NCBI GenBank assembly: GCA_964577965.1
Contig: CAZOAT010000096.1
Coordinates: forward strand, 1-9,343
Direction of reading: 5' to 3'
Length of the DNA stretch: 9,343 nucleotides
DNA from: DASUUI01 sp964577965
GTDB lineage: Bacteria > Gemmatimonadota > Gemmatimonadetes > Gemmatimonadales > Gemmatimonadaceae
Shown here: positions 1-7,031 of the stretch, one piece after another
How positions within the stretch are numbered: the stretch's first letter is position 1
Layout of the letters: every line of letters starts with the position of its first letter
Translations under genes and position numbers: made by a program
The notes under the pieces: model-generated
Databases searched by the model: none
Told to the model about the DNA's origin: nothing
The model's input: only the letters and a program-made list of their open reading frames with translations

Positions 1-2942
1 GGGATTGCGAGGTACCGCTCGTAAGCCGCGATCACAGAGTCTGGAGGACCCACAGCCACGTAAGCGAGTCCCAGGTCCGGAAGGACGCACGTCTCGCACG
101 CGCCGGCCGCTGCGGTTCGCAGCTCGTTCAGCGCTGCTGCGGGCTGGTTCTCGCTCAGGGCTATGATTCCGAGGATGGCGTGCCGGAAATCGCTGGCGGC
201 CCCACGCCGGTCCGGGCGTGTATTCGCTTCCCATTGACGCAGCCACTGCCTTGCCTCGTCCGCCCTCCGCAGTCTTGCAGCGGCGTAGGCCAGATCCAGA
301 TACGGCACGTCGCTCGCCGGTATGCTGCGCAGCAGCGGTGATCGCGCGGCCCTGTCATACAGCCGCCCTGCCTGTGCGGTATCCCGCAGGACGTGCAGTG
401 CCGCCTGGACGGAGTCTCCGAGCGATCGCAGGTCGATGAGTGCAGGTGCTCCGGCACGCGATCTCTCGAGGGTTGCCGCGCTGGCTCTGAGGCGATGAAA
501 CTCTGCGATCCGTCCCCTGAGAAGTGCGAAGTTTGCGCCCAGAGTTGCGGCAATTATGCGCTCCTCCGTGGAGCGCGGGTTCGAGAATTCGCTGCGGTAC
601 TGCTGTTCCGCAGTCGTGTCGCCTGAGGCGTAGCGGAGCGCGACGTCCGTGGCATGGAGCACGGGGACGTTGGGGAACCGCTCCAATCCCCGGTCCATGG
701 TTCTTCGCGCCTCGGCTGCCTTCCCGTTGATGAGCTGCGCAAAGCCGAGGTTGATGTAACCGTTCATGAAGTTCGAGTCTGCCTGAAGCGCACGCTGCAG
801 GTAGGCCTCGCCACGCGCGTAGTCACGCTGTTCCCCATACAGCAGTGCCACGTTGTTCAACGCGGTCAGATTTGTCGGTGAGACCTCGAGGGCCGCTTCA
901 TAGGCGGAGATCGCCCGTTCGCGATCACCCATGGCTGTCCCCCAGTACGATCCTTCAGTGAGGTATTTCTCGAGTGCGGGAAGACGATCCCGGTTCGCGT
1001 ATGCCTTCTCGATGGTCGGGATTGCCCGCACCATGTCGCCGCGATTCGCGTACTGGGTTCCGAGCCTTCGGTAGGCCATTGCGAATGTGGAATCGAGCGC
1101 AATCGCATCTTCGAGGAGTTGAAGGCCACGGTCATACTCGGTCGCCGGATCGAGAGCCTGCGTGTACCGGCGCAGCGCTTCAAGTGAACCGGTGGTGACC
1201 TGTTCCAGTGGTGGTGATGCCCGGACGGACTTGATGGACTCGCCTATCTTCTCCCGGGTGCGCTTCGACAGCCGGTCGATAGCGGAGATGAGGTCGTCAC
1301 CCGACGAGGCCGTTTCCCTGAACGCGGCGAGGATTTCTCCGGATGCAGGTGAGACGAGCCGCGCGGACAGCACATACCCGGCGCCGACCGGGCTGATCTC
1401 GCCGTCCACCACGAGCTTGATCCCTTCCCGGGTGGCCAGCTCACGCGCGACCTCGGCAGTCAGCTTCGTGTTCGGATCGAACTGCATGCGCTGAAGCGCC
1501 TCGTGGATGAACACGGGCTGCACCGCCGTCACAGCCCTTGACTGCCCGAGGTCGGTACGGAATGCCTCCGTGACCACCGATCCAAGCAGCGTGTCCTGTC
1601 CGGCGCTCTGGAACTCCGCCACGAGTACCGGTGCGCGCTGATCGAGTACTCCGGCCGCCAGGAGCGATCCAGCCGGACCGATGCCCATCAGCCGCATCCC
1701 CATGTACCCGGCGATCGTCAGCACGAAGATCCCCATCGCGATCGCGCCGCCGACGGCAGTGCGTCGCCACGTCAGGTGCGGACTCGCCTTTACTGAGAGC
1801 TGCGTCATCGTCGAGTACGGCTGCCGTGTGCCACCCGGCGTCAGCGTCGCCAGAGTGTGTGCCATTCGCGACTGATGGTGCACGAGCCCGGTGAACAGGA
1901 GTACTGGAAGCCCGAGGGCCATAAGTATGAGGGCGCCGGGGAAGACCCACTCCGGCAGGCCGATACCCACCACGGCCGCGCGCGCAAGGATTGCTACGGC
2001 CGCGAACGCGACCGCGTAGATCGCCAGCGCCCTGCCGAGCGATCGTTTTGTCGCGCCCGCGATGGCGGGCGCGACCGCGTACCCGCTGCTCGTGGTCAGT
2101 GAATCCAGCTCCTCGAGAAGCGCGCCCGCCGTCTGCGGCCGCTCGCCTGGCTCCTTCGCCAGGCAGCGCATGACGAGATCAGCCAGAGGTGCCGGCGTAT
2201 CGGCCCTGCGGCTAAGGATTTCCTCGGGGGGCTGGGAAAGATGCGCTGCCAGGATTCTCTGCGGGGCGCTTCCGATGAACGGCGGCGTGCCGGAGAGCAT
2301 CTCGTACGCCATCACTCCGAAAGCGTAGATATCGGCGCGGTGATCCATATTCGGATCCGCCGCTACCTGCTCGGGCGCCATGTACGCCGGTGTGCCCAGA
2401 GAGGTACCGGCCACCGTGAGGGTGGGGTTCGGGCCCTCGTCGCGCGCGCTTGACAGGGCCTTGGCCACTCCGAAATCGGCTACGAGCGCGTCGCGCCGCG
2501 TGAGCAGCACGTTGTCCGGCTTGATGTCGCGATGAACGACGCCCAACTCGTGCGCGTACGCCAGGGCCTTGGCGACATCCTTCAGAATCGGGACGATGTC
2601 GGCGATCGGAAGCGGGCCCCGTCGGGAGAGGCATGCCCGCAGCGATTCGCCATCTACCAGCGGCATCGTGTAATACGGCGTGCCGTCGTTCGTCTGCCCC
2701 GCGGAGAGAACCGCCACGATGTGTGGGTCCTGCAGCTTCGCGGCGAGCAGAATCTCCCGCCGGAAACGATCGGCGTTCATCGGCCCGGCGAGCTCCGGGG
2801 GCAGGACTTTCAGAGCGACGCGGCGTCCGAGCGAAACATCTTCGACGACAAAGACGCGACTCATGCCACCGCCGCCGAGTTCACGCTCGATCCTGTACGA
2901 CTCTCCAAGACTGGCCTGGAGGCGGTCGCGGAGCTCGCTCAT
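1..2942 (-). CDS. Membrane Ser/Thr protein kinase with TolB-like and TPR sensor region (3' end beyond window)
   Basis: This is a eukaryotic-type (Hanks) Ser/Thr kinase with an open frame of 980 codons that leaves the window without a stop. Kinase signature residues are all present: glycine loop ELGGGGMSRV (21-30), Lys45, Glu63, HRD 137-139 with Lys141 and Asn144, DFG 156-158, and APE 189-191, so the kinase should be active. Three hydrophobic segments follow, at about 303-328, 334-354 and 396-416. An odd number would place the rest outside the cytoplasm. Residues about 434-575 resemble the TolB/FlgO-like domain often found in such kinases. From about 600 onward there are degenerate TPRs (for example LEDAIALDSTFAMAYRRLG), and a CxxC sits at 949-952. 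The ATG at 2942 places YRIEREL in the usual N-terminal position. No clear Shine-Dalgarno sequence precedes it, and a GTG lies two codons upstream. The likely role is transmembrane signalling; ligand and targets are unknown. Kinase assignment is firm, the sensor-domain names less so. Confidence 0.93.
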   Translation of the reverse strand, partial: MSELRDRLQASLGESYRIERELGGGGMSRVFVVEDVSLGRRVALKVLPPELAGPMNADRFRREILLAAKLQDPHIVAVLSAGQTNDGTPYYTMPLVDGESLRACLSRRGPLPIADIVPILKDVAKALAYAHELGVVHRDIKPDNVLLTRRDALVADFGVAKALSSARDEGPNPTLTVAGTSLGTPAYMAPEQVAADPNMDHRADIYAFGVMAYEMLSGTPPFIGSAPQRILAAHLSQPPEEILSRRADTPAPLADLVMRCLAKEPGERPQTAGALLEELDSLTTSSGYAVAPAIAGATKRSLGRALAIYAVAFAAVAILARAAVVGIGLPEWVFPGALILMALGLPVLLFTGLVHHQSRMAHTLATLTPGGTRQPYSTMTQLSVKASPHLTWRRTAVGGAIAMGIFVLTIAGYMGMRLMGIGPAGSLLAAGVLDQRAPVLVAEFQSAGQDTLLGSVVTEAFRTDLGQSRAVTAVQPVFIHEALQRMQFDPNTKLTAEVARELATREGIKLVVDGEISPVGAGYVLSARLVSPASGEILAAFRETASSGDDLISAIDRLSKRTREKIGESIKSVRASPPLEQVTTGSLEALRRYTQALDPATEYDRGLQLLEDAIALDSTFAMAYRRLGTQYANRGDMVRAIPTIEKAYANRDRLPALEKYLTEGSYWGTAMGDRERAISAYEAALEVSPTNLTALNNVALLYGEQRDYARGEAYLQRALQADSNFMNGYINLGFAQLINGKAAEARRTMDRGLERFPNVPVLHATDVALRYASGDTTAEQQYRSEFSNPRSTEERIIAATLGANFALLRGRIAEFHRLRASAATLERSRAGAPALIDLRSLGDSVQAALHVLRDTAQAGRLYDRAARSPLLRSIPASDVPYLDLAYAAARLRRADEARQWLRQWEANTRPDRRGAASDFRHAILGIIALSENQPAAALNELRTAAAGACETCVLPDLGLAYVAVGPPDSVIAAYERYLAI

Positions 2943-3182
2943 CTGCACACTACGGCTGGAGGTTCTTCACCGCTGGGGAAATAATCCAATGTTACGGGCC
3001 GCCTCAGGAACGTGCCACCCGAAATCGCTCTGCCTTCAAGCAACCGGTCCAACGCGGCGATCGTCTCTTCAACTCCTCGAACCAGTTCAGCGCCCGTTGG
3101 GTCAACCAGTCCACTCGTTGGAGTGAAGCTCGCCAGCGACATGTTTGATGTCGTGCCGGGAGGGAGTTGGTTCAGGCTCAGC
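2943..3182. other. Intergenic gap between the oxidoreductase operon and the TPR kinase
   Basis: These 240 bases hold the left copy of the 77-bp repeat and little else that can be supported. Read on the minus strand, the repeat supplies ALNWFEELKRRSPR, the tail of a PD40 kinase. The frame upstream of it (toward 3182) is not kinase-like, so this is an isolated C-terminal scrap. Because the ancestral stop is TGG here, the frame runs on to a TGA at 3006-3004. A 6-bp stem (CGACAT/ATGTCG) near 3133-3149 lacks a T-run and is not a convincing terminator. I see no confident promoter for the downstream kinase. Confidence 0.6.
3015..3091 (-). repeat. 77-bp direct repeat, left copy (kinase 3'-end sequence)
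   Basis: This copy matches 6955-7031 at 76 of 77 positions in the same orientation, an offset of 3940 bp. On the minus strand it reads LNWFEELKRRSPR followed by a continued frame, and LNWFEELK is the usual C-terminal tail of PD40-type kinases. The only difference is C at 3049 versus T at 6989, which makes the ancestral stop TGA into TGG. Similarity ends sharply at both borders. Together the two copies bracket the three-gene oxidoreductase operon. Confidence 0.93.
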
Positions 3183-4211
3183 TCACGATCCTGTGCCGAT
3201 CGAGCGGTACGCTTGCTCCACGAGCGCGAGATCCCGGCGCGCTGCGGCGAGATCGTACCGCGGCGGACGTCCCGATGCAATCGCTTCGATGAAATCCGCG
3301 AACATTGCCCTGTATCCCACGATGTCGCGGAAACCGGGGAAGGCCACGGACGACCGCTTGCCCGACACGACCAGAAACGCGCCGTTCGACTCGAACGTCG
3401 CGGTTCCGCCCGCGCCGAAAATCCTGGAGAGCCGGAGGCCGCGCAGCGGCGAGGGAATCTCCCAGGAATAATGCAGGGTCCCGACGGCGCCGCCCTCGTA
3501 GCGTGCAACCACGAGCACGCTGCGCTCGAGTCCCGCCGGAGCACCGGGGCGAAATGCCTCCACCGATTCGATGGGCATCCCGATGCTCGACATGAAGGCG
3601 ATCCAGTGAATGCCGCCCTCGAACAGCGCGCCGCCGCCCGAGAGCGCGTGGTCGTCGCGCCAGTCTCCGGTCCCCTGTTCCTTCAGAGCGTTTAGCTGGA
3701 CGAAACGGACCTCGCCAAGTGCCCCGTCTTCCACTAGCGCGCGCAGGCGCGCGACCAGCGGCTTGTACGCGTAGTTTTCGGCAACGCACACCTGACGTCC
3801 ACTCGCGCGCACGGCGAGCTCCACTTCTCCCACGTCCGCGGCGCGCAGAAACGGTGGCTTCTCGACGATCACGTGTTTGCCCGCGGACAACGCCAGCAGG
3901 GTGAGCTCGAGGTGCGTGGACGGCGGCGTGGCGATGAGGACCGCATCCACCCGGTCGTCCGCCAGCGCGCCGTCGTAAGAGTCGAAGTACGCGACGCCGG
4001 AGTGGTCCGCCGCGTACTGCCGCGCACGGTTGGCGTCGCGGCTGGCGTACGCCCGCCGCACCGAGGGCGCTATCGTCGCGAGCGTGCGGCTGTGCTTTCG
4101 CGTAATGCCACCGCAACCGAGGAACGCGATCGTGAGCGGACGCGTCGGTATGGCCGCCTGCGCTCCGATCACCCGCGCGCGGCCGCGACTCTCTACTGGG
4201 GGCGTACTCAT
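3183..4211 (-). CDS. Gfo/Idh/MocA-family NAD(P)-dependent oxidoreductase
   Basis: This 342-aa protein is of normal length for the family, whose members oxidise or reduce sugars, inositols and related polyols with NAD(P). After a short leader of about 24 residues comes the Rossmann strand with the dinucleotide motif around GCGGI (32-36). The motif EKP is at 117-119, and the following ENYAYKP (145-151) is typical of the family. GGGALFEGGIHW (192-203) carries His202 at the usual active-site position. The ATG at 4211 overlaps the GMC stop as ATGA, which indicates translational coupling and selects this start; the frame stays open upstream to 4337, but that part lies inside the GMC gene. It is the last gene of the operon. 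Family is sure. Substrate is unknown; pairing with a GMC enzyme makes a keto-sugar or polyol possible, as inference. Confidence 0.93.
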   Translation of the reverse strand: MSTPPVESRGRARVIGAQAAIPTRPLTIAFLGCGGITRKHSRTLATIAPSVRRAYASRDANRARQYAADHSGVAYFDSYDGALADDRVDAVLIATPPSTHLELTLLALSAGKHVIVEKPPFLRAADVGEVELAVRASGRQVCVAENYAYKPLVARLRALVEDGALGEVRFVQLNALKEQGTGDWRDDHALSGGGALFEGGIHWIAFMSSIGMPIESVEAFRPGAPAGLERSVLVVARYEGGAVGTLHYSWEIPSPLRGLRLSRIFGAGGTATFESNGAFLVVSGKRSSVAFPGFRDIVGYRAMFADFIEAIASGRPPRYDLAAARRDLALVEQAYRSIGTGS

Positions 4212-5809
4212 GACCGCATCGCGGCGGACGCACGCAGCGAAAGCGCGGCGATCGTGAGACTCGGATTGACCGATGCGACGGTGGCCATGCAGCTCGCGTC
4301 CTGCACGCGGAGGTTTTCGACTCCGCGGAAGCGGCACCAGCGATCCAGCGGTGCACTGGCGGGATCGTCCCCCATACGCACCGTCCCCGCGGCGTGCGAG
4401 AAGGTCCGGATCGGATGGGCGTGTACGAATCTGGCGCCGGCTTCGCGCAGAACGCGGCGCGCGTGTCGCGCGAGCACCGCGCGCGCCGCCTCATCACGGG
4501 GAGTGTACCGATGCTGGATCATCAGCCGCGGCAGACCCAAAGCGTCGCGCCGCGACGGATCCACCCAGACGCGATTCTCGAACCGCGGTTGATCCTCAGC
4601 GATCGCCAGCAGTCCCGTCGCCCGGCCGATCGCGTGCGTTAGCGCGCGCCGCATGAGGGGGGTGGGAATCGCGCGCAGCGCCCGTGGGAGCCGCCGCTCC
4701 ACGAGCGCCTGCGGAGGGTGGTGCACCTGTTGGAGCGAGCCAAGCCTGGACATCGCGCCGGAAGCCGGATCACCGAAATAGAAATCGTGTATCGCCAGCT
4801 CCTTGTGGAAGCGGCCCGTGGGGTCTGGGAGGTCGGTGAAATAACCATACACGAGCGCGCTGCTGTGGCGGAGCAGATAGCGTCCGATCGCAGCACCGGC
4901 GGGATTCATTCGGTCCAGCCCCGAGGCCAACAGGAGGTGCGGAGTGGCGAGCGCCCCCGCGGCCAGAATGATCTCGCGCCCCCGGTACCGCTCGCCGGCG
5001 GGCCGATCGGCGTCGTTCCCCGACCCGGCGGCCCCCGTACGCCTGCAGCGCACGGCCACGATGCGGTTCCCCTCCACTTCCAGCATCGTCGCCGCTCTGT
5101 TCGTGAGGAGCTCCAGTCTTCCGTCGCGCACGAGCGGAGCCAAGACCGCGGTCGCGAGGTCGTTCTTGGCGCTAACTGAGCACGGATAGCAGTCGCAGGT
5201 GCTGCACAGGACGCATGCATTCCGTCCGTTGGACGCCGAATAGTTGACTGCGAGGGGGAGGCGAAACGTGGTGAGGCCGAGTCCGCGCGCACTGCTCCGA
5301 AGGCGCTCCGCGATGGGAGACAGCTCCTCCGGACTTCGCGGGAGCTGCTGTCGCCGCCAGGGTTCCGTTGGGTCCACTCCCGATTCGCCCACGACGCCGA
5401 GCAGGTGTTCTGCTTCCTCGTAGTACGGTTCCAGCTCGGCGTAGTCGAGCGGCCAGCGCGCGCCGCTGCCCTTCACTACCTCGACGCACTCGTCGAAGTC
5501 GCGTTCACGGAAACGGTTCGAGACCGCGCCATAGAAAACCGATGGACCCCCGACGCAGAAGAGCGCGCCGATCTGAGGCGCGTCGCCGCCAGCGACCACA
5601 TCGTACGGGCTTTCGGTGGAGTACGCGGCGTCCAGTTCCATCACCGACTCAAGGCGGCGGTTGTGTTCACCGCGTGCCACCCAGTCGCCGCGTTCGATCA
5701 CGAGAACATCTCTGCCCGCCGACACGAGGGCCTGGGCCGCCATCGCGCCACCGAAGCCGCTTCCCACGATGATGACATCGTAGAGGCGGTCGGGCCCGCC
5801 CGCACTCAC
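4208..5809 (-). CDS. GMC-family FAD-dependent oxidoreductase with Cys-rich motif
   Basis: This 533-aa flavoprotein of the glucose-methanol-choline family has an FAD-binding N-terminus YDVIIVGSGFGG (GxGxxG at 16, 18 and 21), with Glu39 ending the second strand for ribose binding. A cysteine cluster at 199-210 has the pattern CxxCxxCxCxxC. In the C-terminal domain, FSHAAGTVRMG gives His472 and VNPSLTI gives Asn515, the expected His/Asn catalytic pair. There is no Tat or Sec signal, so the enzyme is probably cytoplasmic or membrane-associated through a partner. The start is GTG at 5809, overlapping the membrane-protein stop as GTGA and placing the FAD motif near residue 15. The frame is open further upstream to 6169, but that part is antisense-like shadow within the membrane gene. 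The reaction is probably oxidation of an alcohol or sugar hydroxyl; acceptor and substrate are unknown. The cysteines could bind an Fe-S cluster or form disulfides. Confidence 0.94.
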   Translation of the reverse strand: MSAGGPDRLYDVIIVGSGFGGAMAAQALVSAGRDVLVIERGDWVARGEHNRRLESVMELDAAYSTESPYDVVAGGDAPQIGALFCVGGPSVFYGAVSNRFRERDFDECVEVVKGSGARWPLDYAELEPYYEEAEHLLGVVGESGVDPTEPWRRQQLPRSPEELSPIAERLRSSARGLGLTTFRLPLAVNYSASNGRNACVLCSTCDCYPCSVSAKNDLATAVLAPLVRDGRLELLTNRAATMLEVEGNRIVAVRCRRTGAAGSGNDADRPAGERYRGREIILAAGALATPHLLLASGLDRMNPAGAAIGRYLLRHSSALVYGYFTDLPDPTGRFHKELAIHDFYFGDPASGAMSRLGSLQQVHHPPQALVERRLPRALRAIPTPLMRRALTHAIGRATGLLAIAEDQPRFENRVWVDPSRRDALGLPRLMIQHRYTPRDEAARAVLARHARRVLREAGARFVHAHPIRTFSHAAGTVRMGDDPASAPLDRWCRFRGVENLRVQDASCMATVASVNPSLTIAALSLRASAAMRS

Positions 5810-6633
5810 AGCGTTACGAGCCCCTGGTGCGGATGAGTGAGTGCGAGCACCCAGACAGTGATCACGAAGATCCAGACGGTCACGTATGCCGGCACGAACG
5901 CGAGCCGCCGCCGGAGCATCCCGGGATACACGATCGGCTTCCCCGCGAATTTCCCGCGCGGCCTGCTCGGGAAGAAGAAAGTCTTGTAGGTCTCGATCGT
6001 GGCGACCGTGTAGCCGAGTGCGGGGAGGGCGATGAGGATGTAGTTGGATGTGAGGAGCGAGAGCGCGAAGGCCCAAATGAGCGCGATCAGCGGGCTCCGG
6101 AAGAACTTCAGCGTCTCGAACCCCTCGATCGGCGCGTCCTTCCACGCACCGCCGAACGCGCTGACCCACCCTCCGATGGACCCTATGGTGAGCACCACGA
6201 GGGGGCCAGACAGCCCGTGATCCAGTCGCGAGAGCTGGTGGACCCCGTAGATGATCCCAAGTACGGCGGCGGCGTAGGCCGCCGCGATGAGGGAGCGAAC
6301 CGGCCTGTCGTGGATCACGCGGCCATTGATGTGGAACTGCATTGGAATGAAGTACTTGGACTGGTCCTCATCGCGCAGGAAGACCTTGTAGAACTCCACC
6401 ACGCCGCGCTCGAGCACGTAGATCAGGCCAAAGAGGATGGCCCAGCTCGAGGGGGTGGACATGTCGAACGGGTGAACGATCTGCACCAATCCACCCAGAA
6501 TCGTGGCGACGGCCGGGCTCCTGACGTATGTGGACCAAGTAAGTCCTTCGTGGATGGAGTCTTTGTACATCCCCCACGTTGCCACGTGGATGCCGACGAG
6601 CAGTCCGATGGCAGAGCTGAAAAGGACGTCCAT
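5806..6633 (-). CDS. Multi-pass membrane protein made of two homologous halves, unrecognised family
   Basis: I do not recognise this 275-aa integral membrane protein by name. It has about seven hydrophobic segments, near 4-23, 41-55, 63-79, 114-131, 143-163, 182-212 and 245-266. It contains an internal duplication: MYKDSIHEG...YVRSPAVATI (22-45) aligns without gaps to AWKDAPIEG...FFRSPLIALI (163-186), sharing K, D, E, G, R, S, P, A and I at an offset of 141. Later, VEFYKVF (79-85) matches IETYKTF (213-219). The ATG at 6633 is chosen because MDVLFSSAIGLL begins the first membrane segment; an in-frame ATG at 6717 would add a Pro/Arg/Cys-rich tail unlike a real N-terminus. No good ribosome-binding site is visible before either. 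It is the first gene of the operon and its stop overlaps the GMC start by 4 nt, so it probably works with that enzyme as anchor, electron-transfer partner or substrate transporter (inference). Confidence 0.88.
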   Translation of the reverse strand: MDVLFSSAIGLLVGIHVATWGMYKDSIHEGLTWSTYVRSPAVATILGGLVQIVHPFDMSTPSSWAILFGLIYVLERGVVEFYKVFLRDEDQSKYFIPMQFHINGRVIHDRPVRSLIAAAYAAAVLGIIYGVHQLSRLDHGLSGPLVVLTIGSIGGWVSAFGGAWKDAPIEGFETLKFFRSPLIALIWAFALSLLTSNYILIALPALGYTVATIETYKTFFFPSRPRGKFAGKPIVYPGMLRRRLAFVPAYVTVWIFVITVWVLALTHPHQGLVTL

Positions 6634-6735
6634 GCGGCAGGGGCTAGGGAGCGAAGTACAGGGAACAGGACACGGAGGGGGTACGCGCCGAGGGAATGGG
6701 TCCCGGGGACGTGCCATCTCCCTCGCCGCCGGGTG

Positions 6736-6764
6736 ACGGTAACGCCGGGGCGGCCCGCACTCAA
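6736..6764 (-). promoter_or_regulatory. Candidate sigma70-like promoter of the oxidoreductase operon
   Basis: On the minus strand TTGAGT (6764-6759) is followed after 17 bases by TACCGT (6741-6736). Both resemble -35 and -10 elements only partly, but the spacing is ideal. Transcription would start near 6729, giving a leader of about 95 nt to the ATG at 6633. The GC-rich context makes chance matches common, so this is tentative. Confidence 0.3.
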
Positions 6765-6822
6765 TAGAGGAAGGGCGGGGCGGCTCATTCCCTTTGCCGT
6801 TCGCCCCATGCTCTTGATTTTC

Positions 6823-6839
6823 CTCCCCGACCCGGGGAG
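6823..6839. other. Perfect GC-rich hairpin
   Basis: CTCCCCG and CGGGGAG form a perfect 7-bp stem around the 3-nt loop ACC. No T-run follows on either strand (ATGTC on plus, GAAAATC on minus), so it does not look like a standard intrinsic terminator. It lies upstream of the candidate operon promoter. It might be the remnant of a terminator for the dead kinase or a protein-binding inverted repeat; function is unassigned. Confidence 0.45.
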
Positions 6840-6902
6840 ATGTCGATCATCAGCGCCACCAGGAGCCCGACGACGGGCCAAAGCGTCACTGGCTGCCAAA
6901 CC

Positions 6903-6944
6903 AATGCTGGAGCACGCTGTACTAATGCTGGAGCACGCTGTACT
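6903..6944. repeat. Perfect 21-bp tandem duplication
   Basis: The unit AATGCTGGAGCACGCTGTACT occurs twice without mismatch (6903-6923 and 6924-6944). A period of 21 bp is two helical turns, so proteins bound to the two copies would face the same side of the DNA. It lies 10 bp from the border of the right 77-bp repeat and upstream of the operon. It could be an operator array or a replication-slippage scar; the sequence alone does not decide. Confidence 0.8.
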
Positions 6945-6948
6945 ACAG
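6938..6948. promoter_or_regulatory. Palindrome CTGTA-C-TACAG, possible operator
   Basis: This is a perfect 5-bp inverted repeat around one base, overlapping the end of the second 21-bp unit. Only the CTGTA half is present at the end of the first unit. Dyads containing TGTA/TACA are typical targets of small winged-helix repressors such as BlaI/MecI or PadR types (general knowledge); no such regulator gene is in the window. It lies about 175 bp upstream of the candidate -35, far for simple repression, so the role is uncertain. Confidence 0.3.
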
Positions 6949-6954
6949 TAGCGT

Positions 6955-7031
6955 CCACCCGAAATCGCTCTGCCTTCAAGCAACCGGTTCAACGCGGCGA
7001 TCGTCTCTTCAACTCCTCGAACCAGTTCAGC
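6955..7031 (-). repeat. 77-bp direct repeat, right copy (kinase 3'-end sequence)
   Basis: This is the partner of 3015-3091. Here the repeat joins in frame to further kinase-like sequence upstream (PIQQPNAQPVIVVLNWFEELKRRSPR in effect, stop TGA at 6991-6989). This copy is therefore likely the original kinase 3' end and the left copy a duplicate. Similarity stops at 7031/3091 on one side and 6955/3015 on the other. No integrase, transposase or terminal inverted repeat was found near either copy. Confidence 0.93.

Larger units (their letters stand above)
6634..6954. other. Upstream region of the oxidoreductase operon, no gene
   Basis: This 321-base gap separates the operon from the right copy of the 77-bp repeat. 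It holds the candidate promoter, hairpin, 21-bp tandem duplication and palindrome listed separately. A 64-codon minus-strand frame (6979-6785) crosses it and includes the hydrophobic stretch TLWPVVGLLVALMIDI. Its N-terminal part is only the repeat and the tandem duplication read through, so I do not call it as a gene. Confidence 0.55.

Noticed and set aside
3133..3149. Possible terminator hairpin after the oxidoreductase gene
   Set aside because: The stem is only 6 bp (CGACAT/ATGTCG) and no T-run follows on the minus strand.
3178..4497. 439-codon minus-strand frame overlapping the oxidoreductase
   Set aside because: Its translation is Arg/Ala/Gly-rich with no family motifs, and it lies out of frame over the well-supported Gfo/Idh/MocA and GMC genes.
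5827..6951. 374-codon plus-strand frame
   Set aside because: It is antisense to the membrane protein; its Asp/Glu/Arg/His-rich composition is what the complement of hydrophobic codons gives, and no domain is visible.
6785..6979. 64-codon minus-strand frame with a hydrophobic stretch
   Set aside because: Its first third is repeat sequence and the tandem duplication, it has no ribosome-binding site, and it overlaps the kinase remnant's downstream sequence; coding support is too weak.
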